DNA of 64,000 nucleotides from Paenibacillus ferrarius (GTDB lineage Bacteria > Bacillota > Bacilli > Paenibacillales > NBRC-103111): NCBI RefSeq assembly GCF_002027705.1, contig NZ_MBTG01000034.1, forward strand, positions 1 through 64,000, given 5' to 3'. This document shows, one piece after another, positions 26,308 through 35,753 of this stretch (position 1 is the first letter of the stretch; each line of letters begins with the position of its first letter). The notes beneath the pieces were generated by a model that was given only the letters and a program-made list of their open reading frames with translations, did no database searches and was not told the origin of the DNA. A program made the translations under genes and the position numbers.

Positions 26308-27282
26308 ATGGAGAAACAGTCTATAGGATCGGTCATTGCGGTTGATCTGGGAGGTACCAGCATTCTCATAGGGGAGGTCACGGTAGAGGGGGAGGTCATT
26401 CGAACGAAATCCTATCCAAGCGATACGACAAGTCAAGCAATCGCGCTGCACAAAATTATCGATGCGATCGATGACTATAAGAAGACCTCTCCAATTCAGT
26501 TTGAGCCGATGGCGATTGGCATTGGGGTCGTAGGGCGTGTTGATGGGACGCGAGGCGTCTGGCTAGAGATCGAGCCGGGAAAATCCCAAGAGACCGACGT
26601 TAAGGCAATCATTGAATCAACGTTCGGAATCCGTTGCGGCATCGAGAATGACGTTGCTTGTGCAACGAAGGCTGAACAGCGGTTCGGATGGGGAGGACAG
26701 TCCGACAATTTCATCTACTTGAATATTGGCACTGGTATCGCGGCAGGATTCATTGTGGATGGACACTACGTGGGCGGCGCGAGCTATAACTCGGGTGAAG
26801 TGGGGCATATGGTTGTCGATCTGCACAGCGATGTGATTTGCGGCTGCGGTCGCAGAGGATGCGTCGAACGGATCGCTTCGGGTCTTGGTCTTCATGAGAG
26901 GATACTGGCGCTGAGGAGCCAATTCCCGAATTCGTCTCTTGCTGTTCAGGGCGGTGAACGCGTAACTGCGCAAGCCATTTTCGCTGCGGCGGAAAGCGGT
27001 GACGAGCTCTGCGCACGCGTCTGCGAAGAAGCGGCCAGCGCCACGGCGGCACTCGTCATGAACCTCGTGCGCGTCAGTGATCCCGATACGATCGTTCTAG
27101 GAGGCGGCGTCACGAAGAGTGATTATTTCATCGGCAGAGTCAAATCGCATTTGAATTCGAAAACGATGCGGTTCGTTGCCCGATCGCTTGTGAATACGAA
27201 GCTGCCGGAGCCCGGACTTGTCGGGGCGGCACTGGCAGGCTTGCAAGCGATCGGCATAACCAAGGAGGGCTATAGAATATGA
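26308..27282 (+). CDS. ROK-family sugar kinase
   Basis: A 324-residue cytosolic ROK protein without a DNA-binding N-terminus, hence a kinase rather than a repressor. It has the ATP-binding AVDLGGTSILIGEV motif, the IENDVACATKAEQRFG block with the catalytic Asp, GEVGHMV with a zinc-ligand His, and the zinc-binding CGCGRRGCVE cluster. The family phosphorylates glucose, N-acetylglucosamine, N-acetylmannosamine, fructose or allose; the substrate is not readable here. Its 4-base overlap with a SIS-domain isomerase/deaminase gene favours an amino sugar. Expression is probably controlled by the adjacent LacI repressor and by cre. Confidence 0.92.
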   Translation: MEKQSIGSVIAVDLGGTSILIGEVTVEGEVIRTKSYPSDTTSQAIALHKIIDAIDDYKKTSPIQFEPMAIGIGVVGRVDGTRGVWLEIEPGKSQETDVKAIIESTFGIRCGIENDVACATKAEQRFGWGGQSDNFIYLNIGTGIAAGFIVDGHYVGGASYNSGEVGHMVVDLHSDVICGCGRRGCVERIASGLGLHERILALRSQFPNSSLAVQGGERVTAQAIFAAAESGDELCARVCEEAASATAALVMNLVRVSDPDTIVLGGGVTKSDYFIGRVKSHLNSKTMRFVARSLVNTKLPEPGLVGAALAGLQAIGITKEGYRI

Positions 27283-28361
27283 AACCTACAATGATGACTT
27301 ATGTTCTGGAACAGTCGGAGATGGTCGAATCGATCCTTTCGCGCTTTCCGGGCAACGTGGAGGAATTCGTAGACATCGCGCTTGGTACGTCCGACTGGCT
27401 CGTATTCGCAACGGGATCGAGCTATAACGCTGCTTTAAGCGCTAAGTATTACGTCGAGAATCGGGCGGATGTCCGAATGGAAATCAGGGAGCCGTTTCAT
27501 TTTACACATTATGATCGTATCTCCCCGCATGTTGATCTTGCCATCGGCATCTCGCAGAGCGGTCAGAGCACATCGACGATCGGCGCTTTGGGCCGCGTAC
27601 GTCAGGAATCCGATATAAGGACAATTGCGATGGCAAGCGATACAACGAGTCCGATCTCTGAGGCGGCGGATGTGACGACAAATATCGGCTGCGGCAAAGA
27701 ACGAGTAGGGTACGTGACCAAGGGATTCACTGCGACGGTGCTCACCTTCATGCTCGCCGGACTTCGCCTCGCAGAGCGAAAAGGGATTGCTTCGCATGAC
27801 CAAGTAAGCCGGGAGCTAGAGGCATTTCGAAAGTTCGGAGCGGCTCTGCCTGACATCATATCAGCAACGGAAAATTTCTATGAGCGCTATAAGGAGGAAT
27901 TCGTGGGTGCTCCCAGGTTCACGGTGATCGGCAACGGGCCGGCCGTTGGAACAGCGAAGGAGGCCGAAACGAAATTCTCAGAAACAGTCCGTTTGCCGAC
28001 ACAAGGGATCGAACTGGAAGCATTCATGCACGGCCCGTACTTGGAAGTTAATAGCGAGCACCGCATCTTTTTCTTGGAGACGGAGAGTCCGGTCAAGCAA
28101 CGGCTCGAGGCGTTGAGAGCATATGAATCTCGCATCACACCGTATACATACACCATTAGATTAGGCAAAGGAGAAGATGAAAGGACGCTTGGGCTGCCCG
28201 TGTCATTGGACGAATACCAAGCGCCAATTGCACTTATCGTCCCCTTCCAGATCCTTGCGCATCACATCGCGGGCGGGCGGGGCATTGACTTGACCTGTCG
28301 GATCTACACGGACTTTGGAGTTGCCATGCAGAGCAAGACGCAGCCTGGCGACTATGCTTGA
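27279..28361 (+). CDS. SIS-domain sugar-phosphate isomerase/deaminase
   Basis: A 360-residue protein with two SIS domains, like the isomerase half of GlmS and the NagB-II/FrlB/AgaS group. The phosphosugar-binding ISQSGQSTST loop and FATGSSYNAA segment lie in the first domain. The TQGIELEAFMHGP block (Glu and His of the active site in this group) lies in the second. It is translationally coupled to the ROK kinase (ATGA overlap; GGAGG just upstream inside the kinase gene). The likely job is to convert a phosphorylated amino sugar or glycosylamine into a glycolytic intermediate. The exact substrate is unknown. Confidence 0.88.
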   Translation: MKPTMMTYVLEQSEMVESILSRFPGNVEEFVDIALGTSDWLVFATGSSYNAALSAKYYVENRADVRMEIREPFHFTHYDRISPHVDLAIGISQSGQSTSTIGALGRVRQESDIRTIAMASDTTSPISEAADVTTNIGCGKERVGYVTKGFTATVLTFMLAGLRLAERKGIASHDQVSRELEAFRKFGAALPDIISATENFYERYKEEFVGAPRFTVIGNGPAVGTAKEAETKFSETVRLPTQGIELEAFMHGPYLEVNSEHRIFFLETESPVKQRLEALRAYESRITPYTYTIRLGKGEDERTLGLPVSLDEYQAPIALIVPFQILAHHIAGGRGIDLTCRIYTDFGVAMQSKTQPGDYA

Positions 28362-28412
28362 CTATGAAGGCGAATAGTAAAGGTGCAGTTAATAAAAGGG
28401 GGAATCTGCAAG

Positions 28413-29693
28413 ATGAAAAGGTTTTGGGTCCTGATATTAGCATTATTCTTAGTGTTTGCTGCAACGGCATGCTCAAGCAGCACCAAAGAGTCAAATAGTG
28501 GTACATCTCCGGCAGCAGCAAAGAAAGTCAACCTGAAGCTCTGGACAATTTGGCCTTCAGGAGATTTCAAGCCTATACGGGATGAGCTGGTAGACAAATG
28601 GAACAAAGACCACCCTGATATTCATGTGGATGTCGAGTCCGCCGAGAATGACGCTTATAAAACGAAAGTACAAACTGCCGCAGCGGGTGATGGGCTTCCG
28701 GATATTTTCTTCAGTTATGGCGCGGGCTTCTCGAAGCCATTTGTTGATGGCGGGAAGGTTCTCGCTCTGGACGAATATCTGAACGACGGAACAAAGGAGA
28801 AGCTTACAGCCGGTTCGCTGGACAATTTAACATATAACAGTAAAGTTTACGGCTTGCCGTATACGATGTGGCTTGGCACTTTTTTCGTCAATCAAGAACT
28901 GTTCGACAAGAACAATATTAAAGTGCCAACAACATATCCCGAGCTCCTTGAGGTTGTAAAAGCGTTCCGTGCCAAAGGCATCGATCCGATGGCGGTAGGC
29001 GGCAAGGATCTCTGGACAAGCGAGTTTTACCATAACATATTCGCACTGCGTGAAGGCGGAACCAAGCTGAATCTCGATGCATTGAGAGGCAAAGCATCAT
29101 TTGAAGATGCTGCATTTGCCAGAGCGGCAGAGAAGCTTCAGGAATTAGCGAAAGCCGATGCCTTTATGAAAGGGTATATGGGCTTATCTAGGGATGAGTC
29201 GGAAGCGGTCTTTCTGGCAGGTAAAATACCGATGTACTACAATGGCAGCTGGTTTGCAAAATCATTGGATGCTGCTCCGAATGTTAAAGCCAAAGTTAAG
29301 GTTATGAAATTCCCTATTATTGAAGGAGCCGCAGGGAATGAAAACGAATGGATTGGCGGCGTGCTTGACACGTTCATGGTAAGCTCAAAAACCAAGTATC
29401 CGGAACAAGCCGTTCAATTCCTGAAGTATTTGACTGAAAATCTCTCGAGCGAAGGTTACAAAGCGGGCGCGGGTTTGCCTACTTGGAAAACGAAGGTCGA
29501 CGAGTCTAAAATCGACCCGGTATTAAAAGATGTGCTAGCGGCTTTCAATAAATCAACGGGTGTTGTACCTTTGTATGATTTGTACCTGGGAGGCAAACAA
29601 GGGGAAACGCATATGAACCTTGTCGCGAAGCTGTTGGCAAACAAAATAACGCCTCAAGAATTTGGGGTTCAAATGCAGGCGTTAGAGAGATAA
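28413..29693 (+). CDS. Sugar ABC transporter solute-binding lipoprotein
   Basis: A 426-residue family 1 binding protein from the ATG at 28413, after AAGGGGG. The signal peptide MKRFWVLILALFLVFAATAC ends in a lipobox Cys at residue 20. The body shows the usual features (LKLWTIWPSGDFKPIRDEL, AAAGDGLPDIFFSYGAG, KIPMYYNGSWFAK). It follows the kinase and isomerase by about 50 bases and precedes two permeases, so it brings in the sugar they metabolise. It is unlike the larger LplA-type protein at 14210, and the substrates are probably shorter oligosaccharides. Confidence 0.92.
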   Translation: MKRFWVLILALFLVFAATACSSSTKESNSGTSPAAAKKVNLKLWTIWPSGDFKPIRDELVDKWNKDHPDIHVDVESAENDAYKTKVQTAAAGDGLPDIFFSYGAGFSKPFVDGGKVLALDEYLNDGTKEKLTAGSLDNLTYNSKVYGLPYTMWLGTFFVNQELFDKNNIKVPTTYPELLEVVKAFRAKGIDPMAVGGKDLWTSEFYHNIFALREGGTKLNLDALRGKASFEDAAFARAAEKLQELAKADAFMKGYMGLSRDESEAVFLAGKIPMYYNGSWFAKSLDAAPNVKAKVKVMKFPIIEGAAGNENEWIGGVLDTFMVSSKTKYPEQAVQFLKYLTENLSSEGYKAGAGLPTWKTKVDESKIDPVLKDVLAAFNKSTGVVPLYDLYLGGKQGETHMNLVAKLLANKITPQEFGVQMQALER

Positions 29694-29704
29694 TCATATC
29701 CGTG

Positions 29705-29731
29705 AGGAGGAGAGTTTATCGCTCTCCTCCT
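29705..29731 (+). other. Intercistronic hairpin between binding protein and permease genes
   Basis: AGGAGGAGAG pairs with CTCTCCTCCT around a short loop, with no real T-run after it. A stem at this position commonly stabilises the binding-protein mRNA or attenuates downstream expression so that the binding protein is made in excess. It also masks a decoy GGAGG; the true ribosome binding site is at 29739-29746. Confidence 0.6.
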
Positions 29732-29753
29732 TTCCCTCAAGGAGGATTTTGTC

Positions 29754-30626
29754 ATGGATCGCGTTTTAAGCAACAAGAAAGCGATACTGTTTTTTACATT
29801 ACCGGCATTATTGTGGTACGCAGTCATTGTGCTGCTGCCTGTTTTTATCTCCTTCTACTATAGTCTGCTGGATTGGGACGGCGTAGGAAAGGGCGTATTC
29901 GTCGGTCTAGAGAATTACGTAACCATGTTTCGTGATGATGATATTTTCAGGCTGTCGTTATGGAATTCCATTGTGCTTGCTATCCTTTCTGTGTTTGTAC
30001 AGCTTCCGATCTCACTAGTCTTAGCGCTCATTCTGGCTGGTTACGTGAAAGGCAACCGTTTCTATCGAACTGTATATTTTATCCCTGTGGTCATGTCCAC
30101 GGTTGTAATCGGGCAGCTCTGGATGAAAATTTATTCTCCTTCTTTTGGCCTTCTGAATGCGTTTTTGGGGAGATTAGGTTTGGAATCCTGGCAGAGTGAA
30201 TGGCTAGGCAGCGAGAAAACCGCTTTACTTGCCGCCTTCATACCTATCGTTTGGCAATATATCGGCTATCATATGCTTCTTCTGTTTGCATCGGCAAAGT
30301 CCATACCGGAGGATCTTTATGAAGCTGCGCGGATAGATGGAGCAACGGGGATGAAATCCTCCCTGTATATCACTATTCCGCTAATTAAACCGATGTTGAA
30401 ATTATCGACGATCTTTGCTGTTATTGGATCATTAAAAACGTTTGATTTCATTTATGTGTTGACGAATGGCGGCCCGATGCATGCTACTGAAGTGCCAAGT
30501 ACGTGGATGTTCAGCAATATTTTTAAGCAGTATCAATACGGATACGGAAGCTCACTCGCGATCATTATCATTCTAGAGTGTTTATTGTTTACGGTTATGA
30601 TTCAAAAATTGTTTAAAACGGACTAG
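29754..30626 (+). CDS. Sugar ABC transporter permease (MalF/UgpA type)
   Basis: A 290-residue membrane permease starting at the ATG at 29754 after AAGGAGGA. The first span is AILFFTLPALLWYAVIVLLP, and the coupling loop is YEAARIDGATGMKSSLYIT. The FDFIYVLTNGGP segment near the end is characteristic of the MalF/UgpA class. It pairs with the permease at 30694. No ATPase is encoded in the operon. Confidence 0.93.
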   Translation: MDRVLSNKKAILFFTLPALLWYAVIVLLPVFISFYYSLLDWDGVGKGVFVGLENYVTMFRDDDIFRLSLWNSIVLAILSVFVQLPISLVLALILAGYVKGNRFYRTVYFIPVVMSTVVIGQLWMKIYSPSFGLLNAFLGRLGLESWQSEWLGSEKTALLAAFIPIVWQYIGYHMLLLFASAKSIPEDLYEAARIDGATGMKSSLYITIPLIKPMLKLSTIFAVIGSLKTFDFIYVLTNGGPMHATEVPSTWMFSNIFKQYQYGYGSSLAIIIILECLLFTVMIQKLFKTD

Positions 30627-30693
30627 GGAGTCTTTCGTCGGATGTTTCGTTGAAAAGACGCTAGCCCAATACTTTCGTTTCGGAGGCCTAAAA

Positions 30694-31560
30694 ATGACTG
30701 TACAACAGGCAACGATTGCTTCACGACGAAAAAGCGGGATCAGGATCAGCGCCTTGATCATGCAGTTTTTTCTCATCGTATTTGCTATTATTCAAATATT
30801 TCCTTTGGTATGGCTCTTCCTTTTTTCTTTCAAAGATAACGCAGATATATTCAGCGGCAACGTGATCGGTTTTCCGAAGGTATGGCATTGGGAGAATTAT
30901 AGTTCCTTGTTTGCAGGCGGCAAATTAAGTCTATATTTTATCAATAGTTTGATTGTCACATTTGTTACGATGGTACTTACCGCCATCTTGGCGACTATGG
31001 CCGCCTATTCCTTATCAAGGTTGAAATGGAAGCTCAGTAAAGTGACACTTATGGTTTTTATGATTGGGCTTATGATTCCTATTCATGCAGCCTTGCTTCC
31101 AGTATTTCTTATACTGAAAAACACGGGTCTTCTGGACACCCGACTAGCGTTGATTCTTCCTTACACAGGGTTCGGATTGTCTCTCGCGATAATTGTCATC
31201 GTTAATTTTTTCGTTACGCTTCCCCGTGAGCTTGAAGAGTCGGCCTTTATTGACGGCAGTGGAATTTATCGGACATTTGCTGTGATCATGATGCCGCTGG
31301 TGGCGCCTGCTATCGCAACCGTTTCCATATTTACGTACTTGTCTTCATGGAACGAATTAATGTTTGCCATTACGTTTATCAGCAGTGACAACCTGAAGAC
31401 TTTGACGGTTGGGATCATGTCGCTGTCGGGGCAGCATTCAACTTCTTGGGGACCGATCGGAGCAGGGCTTTTCATGTCAACTCTGCCTACGATCATTCTG
31501 TATTTACTTATGAGTTCTCAGGTTGAGCGCAGCTTAACGGCTGGTGCAGTCAAAGGATAA
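30694..31560 (+). CDS. Sugar ABC transporter permease (MalG/UgpE type)
   Basis: A 288-residue permease; GGAGG lies about ten bases before the ATG. Spans include FFLIVFAIIQIFPLVWLFLF, the coupling loop is LEESAFIDGSGIYRTFAVI, and the C-terminus ends ERSLTAGAVKG as expected for the MalG class. It is the last gene of the LacI-controlled operon and is followed by a terminator. Confidence 0.93.
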   Translation: MTVQQATIASRRKSGIRISALIMQFFLIVFAIIQIFPLVWLFLFSFKDNADIFSGNVIGFPKVWHWENYSSLFAGGKLSLYFINSLIVTFVTMVLTAILATMAAYSLSRLKWKLSKVTLMVFMIGLMIPIHAALLPVFLILKNTGLLDTRLALILPYTGFGLSLAIIVIVNFFVTLPRELEESAFIDGSGIYRTFAVIMMPLVAPAIATVSIFTYLSSWNELMFAITFISSDNLKTLTVGIMSLSGQHSTSWGPIGAGLFMSTLPTIILYLLMSSQVERSLTAGAVKG

Positions 31561-31598
31561 CCAGAAATTCGCTGATTTCAAAGTCCCTTAATGAAAAG

Positions 31599-31648
31599 AA
31601 AGGTGCAGATATCCTCTGTTTTTTCGAGGAGGCTGTACCTTTTTTTTC
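31599..31648 (+). terminator. Intrinsic terminator of ROK-SIS-ABC operon
   Basis: AAAGGTGCAG pairs with CTGTACCTTT (one wobble), with an inner CCTC/GAGG stem, followed by a long T-run to 31648. Confidence 0.85.
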
Positions 31649-31725
31649 TGTTTCTGAAGGATAACGGTTTGTTTAAGCGCAGTATGCCAACAAAATTTAT
31701 CAATTAAAAGCACAAAAATTATCAT

Positions 31726-31740
31726 GTGAAAGCGCGTCCA
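31726..31740. promoter_or_regulatory. cre-like catabolite control site
   Basis: GTGAAAGCGCGTCCA keeps the core TGNAANCGNNNNCA of the cre consensus. It lies about 90 bases upstream of the permease/GH42 operon. Confidence 0.5.
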
Positions 31741-31829
31741 ATCTCTCTAGAATTAGGCTTACAAAAGGATGATCTAAGGGATATGCCTGGTCATTGCAAC
31801 ATCATAGATCAAGGAATGAGGGGTAGCAC

Positions 31830-32714
31830 GTGAGTAACATGATGCAAAAGAGAGTGCTTGTTGTTTCTTTTTTGGCATTGCCGGTTGGATTATTGCTGTT
31901 ATTTCTGATTTACCCTACAGTGAAGCTGTTTGAATACAGTATGACTGACTGGAATGGGATCAGCAGGGAGCTGCATTTTGTAGGATTTGAGAATTATTTG
32001 AAAGCGCTCAAAATGTCGCAGGTGTGGCAGTCGCTTTCGAACAACTGGCTTTATTTCATTATCCATGCGCTCTTGATACCATTTGAAATTTTATTAGCGG
32101 TTATGCTAAATGCCAAGATGAGAGCTAGTGAATTTTTTCGCTCTATCATTCTATTGCCCTACATCATCAATGGTGTAGCTGTCGCTTACATTTTCAGCTA
32201 TCTGTACAACCCAGTGAACGGTCCAATCAACGAGCTGCTGACAGCTGTCGGAATGGAAGGATGGATTCATAACTGGTTAAGCGATGTGAAAATTGTAAAC
32301 TATTCGCTTGTTGCGATCTCGCTTTGGCGGTTTGCAGGCTTTCATATCATCTTGTTTCTAGCGGGCGTGCAGTCTATTCCGAACGATCTGTATGAAGCTG
32401 CAACGATAGACGGAGCAAATAAAATACAGCAGATTCGCTTTATCGTTCTGCCAGGCATTCGCCGCGTCATTGAAATTATATTGTTCCTGAATATTCGGGG
32501 AGCGCTGCAAGTATTCGATATTCCTTTCTTAGTTACACAAGGCGGTCCGGGAACTTCAAGCAGTACGTTCACGATTTTCACGATCAATACAGCATTTAAG
32601 TTTAATAGTTATGGTTTAGCGTCGGCAATGGCTATTATTCTGATGGTGATGATCATTGCATTCAGTTTCATTCAGAACTTATTGATCCGTGAGAAGGGAG
32701 AAAAATCATCATGA
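31830..32714 (+). CDS. Sugar ABC transporter permease (MalF/UgpA type), galactan operon
   Basis: A 294-residue permease from a GTG start; GAGGGG lies five bases upstream. An ATG nine bases downstream is an alternative. Spans begin VVSFLALPVGLLLLFLIYP, the coupling loop is YEAATIDGANKIQQIRFIV, and the late FDIPFLVTQGGPG segment fits the MalF class. It overlaps the next permease by 4 bases. No binding protein is adjacent; the one at 39858 is the most probable partner. The GH42 gene two positions downstream points to galacto-oligosaccharides as cargo. Confidence 0.92.
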   Translation: MSNMMQKRVLVVSFLALPVGLLLLFLIYPTVKLFEYSMTDWNGISRELHFVGFENYLKALKMSQVWQSLSNNWLYFIIHALLIPFEILLAVMLNAKMRASEFFRSIILLPYIINGVAVAYIFSYLYNPVNGPINELLTAVGMEGWIHNWLSDVKIVNYSLVAISLWRFAGFHIILFLAGVQSIPNDLYEAATIDGANKIQQIRFIVLPGIRRVIEIILFLNIRGALQVFDIPFLVTQGGPGTSSSTFTIFTINTAFKFNSYGLASAMAIILMVMIIAFSFIQNLLIREKGEKSS

Positions 32715-33592
32715 GCCTGTCCCAAACAGAGATTGCCGTCAAGCCAAACCAATTGGAAAAGGCTAGAAGGCTTTCCCTCCTCGGTAAAACACTGTATTAC
32801 GTCGTTCTCGCGATCATTACGTTAATTATTTTCGTACCGCTGCTTGTCGTCGTTTTTGCTGCTTTCAAAACATCGCCTGAGCTTGCGGCTACATCGCCGT
32901 TTTCGCTTCCCAAGAGCTTGTCGTTTCACAATTTCGCCGTCGCATTCGAGAAAGCGAATATGCTGGTAGGATTAATGAACTCGCTTAGCGTTACGGTATC
33001 AAGTGTGGTCATTAATGCAATTCTCGGAGCAATGACGGCATTCGTGCTGAATCGATTTAATTTCCGTTTCAAGAAAACGATCTTTCTGTTGTTTATCGTG
33101 GCATCTGTCGTGCCTGCCTATACCACAGAAGTAGCCCGTTTTCAAACCATTAAGTCACTAGGGCTGTATAACACAATTTTCGCGCCGCTCATTATTTATG
33201 CGGGTACGGATTTGATGCAAATTTTCATTTATTTGCAGTTCATTGAGAAGATATCCAAGCAATTAGATGAAAGCGCACTTCTCGATGGCGCGTCGTATTT
33301 CCGGATTTTCCGCTCTATTCTTTTCCCGCTCTTGCTTCCGGCTACGGCTACGCTGGCGATTATCAAAGCGGTTGATATTATGAACGACATGTATATTCCT
33401 TATCTATACATGCCCTCTAAGAAGCTAAGCACGTTATCAACCGCTTTGATGACGTTTGTAGGCGAACGGGCGACCTATTGGAACGAGCTGGCAGCCGCTA
33501 TTATTCTGGTCATGCTTCCAACCATTGTGATTTACTTGGTTTTGCGTAAATTTATTTTTGCCGGACTCATGGACGGAGCGATGAAAGAGTAG
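32711..33592 (+). CDS. Sugar ABC transporter permease (MalG/UgpE type), galactan operon
   Basis: A 293-residue permease coupled to the previous gene by an ATGA overlap; GAGAAGGGAG lies upstream. The first span is YYVVLAIITLIIFVPLLVVV, the coupling loop is LDESALLDGASYFRIFRSI, and the end AGLMDGAMKE replaces the more usual GAVKG ending. It forms the membrane channel with the upstream permease and relies on an ATPase encoded elsewhere. Confidence 0.92.
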   Translation: MSLSQTEIAVKPNQLEKARRLSLLGKTLYYVVLAIITLIIFVPLLVVVFAAFKTSPELAATSPFSLPKSLSFHNFAVAFEKANMLVGLMNSLSVTVSSVVINAILGAMTAFVLNRFNFRFKKTIFLLFIVASVVPAYTTEVARFQTIKSLGLYNTIFAPLIIYAGTDLMQIFIYLQFIEKISKQLDESALLDGASYFRIFRSILFPLLLPATATLAIIKAVDIMNDMYIPYLYMPSKKLSTLSTALMTFVGERATYWNELAAAIILVMLPTIVIYLVLRKFIFAGLMDGAMKE

Positions 33593-33626
33593 ATCTGTTC
33601 GATTATTCTATTTGGAGGTATTTCCA

Positions 33627-35648
33627 ATGATTAATGACAAACTGCCATACATCTATTATGGCGGCGATTATAATCCTGACCAATGGCCTGAAGAAGTGTG
33701 GCAAGAAGATATGAGAATGTTTAAACTAGCGGGCATTAATATCGTGACGCTGCCCGTCTTCAGCTGGGCGAAGCTGCAGCCATCGGAGGATAGCTACGAT
33801 TTTGAGTGGCTGGATAAAATCATTGACACGGTCGCGAAGGAAGGCATTTTCCTGTGCTTGGCTACATCAACTGCGGCGCAGCCTGCCTGGATGTCTCGGC
33901 TGTATCCGGAAGTGCTTCCCGTTGATGTGGATGGAAGAAAGCGCACGCATGGCTCCCGCGTGAACTTCTGTCCCAACAGCAGCGTATACCGAATGTTCTC
34001 CAAGCGCTTGGCAACCCGATTAGCAGAACGTTACGGGAATCATCCCTCATTGCTCATTTGGCACATCGGCAACGAATACGGACCGCATTGCTATTGCGAT
34101 ACCTGTGCGTCAGCATTTCGAACTTGGCTGCAAAATAAATACGGTTCCTTAGAAGTCGTTAATCGTGTGTGGAACATGAGTTTCTGGTCTCATACGGTTT
34201 ATGAATGGGAAGAAATCGTGCTTCCTACGAATTTGAATGGAAATAATAAATGCTTTCAAGGGATCGCACTGGATTATAAAAGATTTATGTCGGATTCTAT
34301 ATTGGCGTGTTACCAAGGCGAGTATGACACGATTAAAGCGATCACGCCGAATATCAAAATCACAACGAATATATGGGGACTATTTAACGGTCTGGATTTA
34401 AAGAAATGGGCCGATCGGATGGATGTTGTTTCCTGGGACAGTTATCCTCAAATGAATGAGCCGATGAGCAACGTTGCGATGAGGCATGATTACATGAGGG
34501 GGCTCAAGGATGGACAGCCTTTCATGCTGATGGAGCAGACGCCAAGCCAGCAAAACTGGCAGCCCTATAATAGTCTCAAAAGGCCGGGCGTTATGCGCCT
34601 TTGGAGTTATCAGGCGATAGCGCATGGAGCGGATACGGTAATGTTTTTCCAATTGCGCCGTTCAGTCGGCGCATGCGAAAAGTATCACGGCGCTTTGATT
34701 GCCCACGCGGGTCATGAGCATACAAGGGTATTTAAAGAGTGTACGCAATTGGGACAAGAGCTGCATGCATTGGAAGATACGCTGCTGGATTCTGTCACTG
34801 AGTCCAAAGTAGCGCTGCTGTTTGATATTGATACGTGGAATGCAGTGGAAATGACCAGCGGTCCGAACGTTGATCTTGATTATCTCAAGCAAGCGCAGAA
34901 ATATTACAAAGCCTTCTATGATTTAAACGTTAGCATTGATGTCATTAGTCCGCTAAGCGACTTTTCCAAGTATGAGTTAGTGATTGCTCCAGTGATGTAT
35001 ATGATGAAACCTGGGGTGAGTGAACGGTTGAAGTCGTTTGTGAAGCAGGGTGGAACGTTCGTCACCTCATTCTTCAGTGGGATTGTGAATGAGAACGATC
35101 TTGTTACACTTGGCGGCTATCCGGGTGAATTGCGCGATCTGCTGGGGATTTGGGTTGAGGAAATAGATGCGCTTCAACCAGAAATGACCAACACCATTAT
35201 CATGCATTCACCTTTCGGAAAGCTGCGGGGAGAATACGAATGTGGACTCTTATGTGACTTGCTTCACCTTGAAGGAGCAGAGGCGCTTGGCGTCTATGGG
35301 CGCGATTTCTACGCTGGCATGCCGGCAGTCACCCTCAATAAATTCGGGCTAGGGGAAGCATTTTATGTAGCAACAGACCCTGATCCTAAGTTTTTGGAGG
35401 AGTTCAGCCAAACGCTGTGCGAGCGCTTGAATTTGCGGCCGGCTCATCAAGCACCTTATGGTGTTGAGATTAAGAGCAGACACAAAGAAGGCAGAACGTA
35501 TACCTTTGTCTTGAACCATAATGCTTACGAAACAGTCATTCTATTAAATGAAGGAACATATAAGGATTTATTGTCTCACCGAGTTTACGAGCATGCGTTG
35601 GTGTTAGAGCCGCACGGGGTAGCGATTTTAGAAGATTTAGACTTATGA
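33627..35648 (+). CDS. GH42 beta-galactosidase
   Basis: A 673-residue cytosolic enzyme with no signal peptide, from the ATG at 33627 (GGAGGT at 33614-33619). The GH42 N-terminal block YYGGDYNPDQWPEEVWQEDM is clear. The acid/base is Glu150 in WHIGNEYG and the nucleophile Glu303 in LMEQTPSQ, matching A4-beta-galactosidase. CYCDTC suggests the structural zinc-binding Cys cluster. The trimerisation and C-terminal beta domains complete a normal family length. It cleaves beta-linked galactose from imported oligosaccharides. Beside galactanase genes, the probable substrates are beta-1,6- and beta-1,3-galacto-oligosaccharides rather than lactose (inference). Confidence 0.95.
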   Translation: MINDKLPYIYYGGDYNPDQWPEEVWQEDMRMFKLAGINIVTLPVFSWAKLQPSEDSYDFEWLDKIIDTVAKEGIFLCLATSTAAQPAWMSRLYPEVLPVDVDGRKRTHGSRVNFCPNSSVYRMFSKRLATRLAERYGNHPSLLIWHIGNEYGPHCYCDTCASAFRTWLQNKYGSLEVVNRVWNMSFWSHTVYEWEEIVLPTNLNGNNKCFQGIALDYKRFMSDSILACYQGEYDTIKAITPNIKITTNIWGLFNGLDLKKWADRMDVVSWDSYPQMNEPMSNVAMRHDYMRGLKDGQPFMLMEQTPSQQNWQPYNSLKRPGVMRLWSYQAIAHGADTVMFFQLRRSVGACEKYHGALIAHAGHEHTRVFKECTQLGQELHALEDTLLDSVTESKVALLFDIDTWNAVEMTSGPNVDLDYLKQAQKYYKAFYDLNVSIDVISPLSDFSKYELVIAPVMYMMKPGVSERLKSFVKQGGTFVTSFFSGIVNENDLVTLGGYPGELRDLLGIWVEEIDALQPEMTNTIIMHSPFGKLRGEYECGLLCDLLHLEGAEALGVYGRDFYAGMPAVTLNKFGLGEAFYVATDPDPKFLEEFSQTLCERLNLRPAHQAPYGVEIKSRHKEGRTYTFVLNHNAYETVILLNEGTYKDLLSHRVYEHALVLEPHGVAILEDLDL

Positions 35649-35724
35649 TTATCGAGGGAAGGCAGTCATGTCTTCTCTTCCTATTCTTGCTTATTATTAG
35701 GAAGTAATTGGAAATAAAATGGTA

Positions 35725-35753
35725 TTGACGAAGTGAATAATAAAATCTATGAT
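35725..35753 (+). promoter_or_regulatory. Sigma-A-type promoter before sensor kinase gene
   Basis: TTGACG, a 17-base spacer and TATGAT give a near-consensus promoter. The roughly 150-base leader contains a small hairpin, ATCCTG (35772-35777) with CAGGAT (35785-35790), before the kinase start. Confidence 0.7.
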
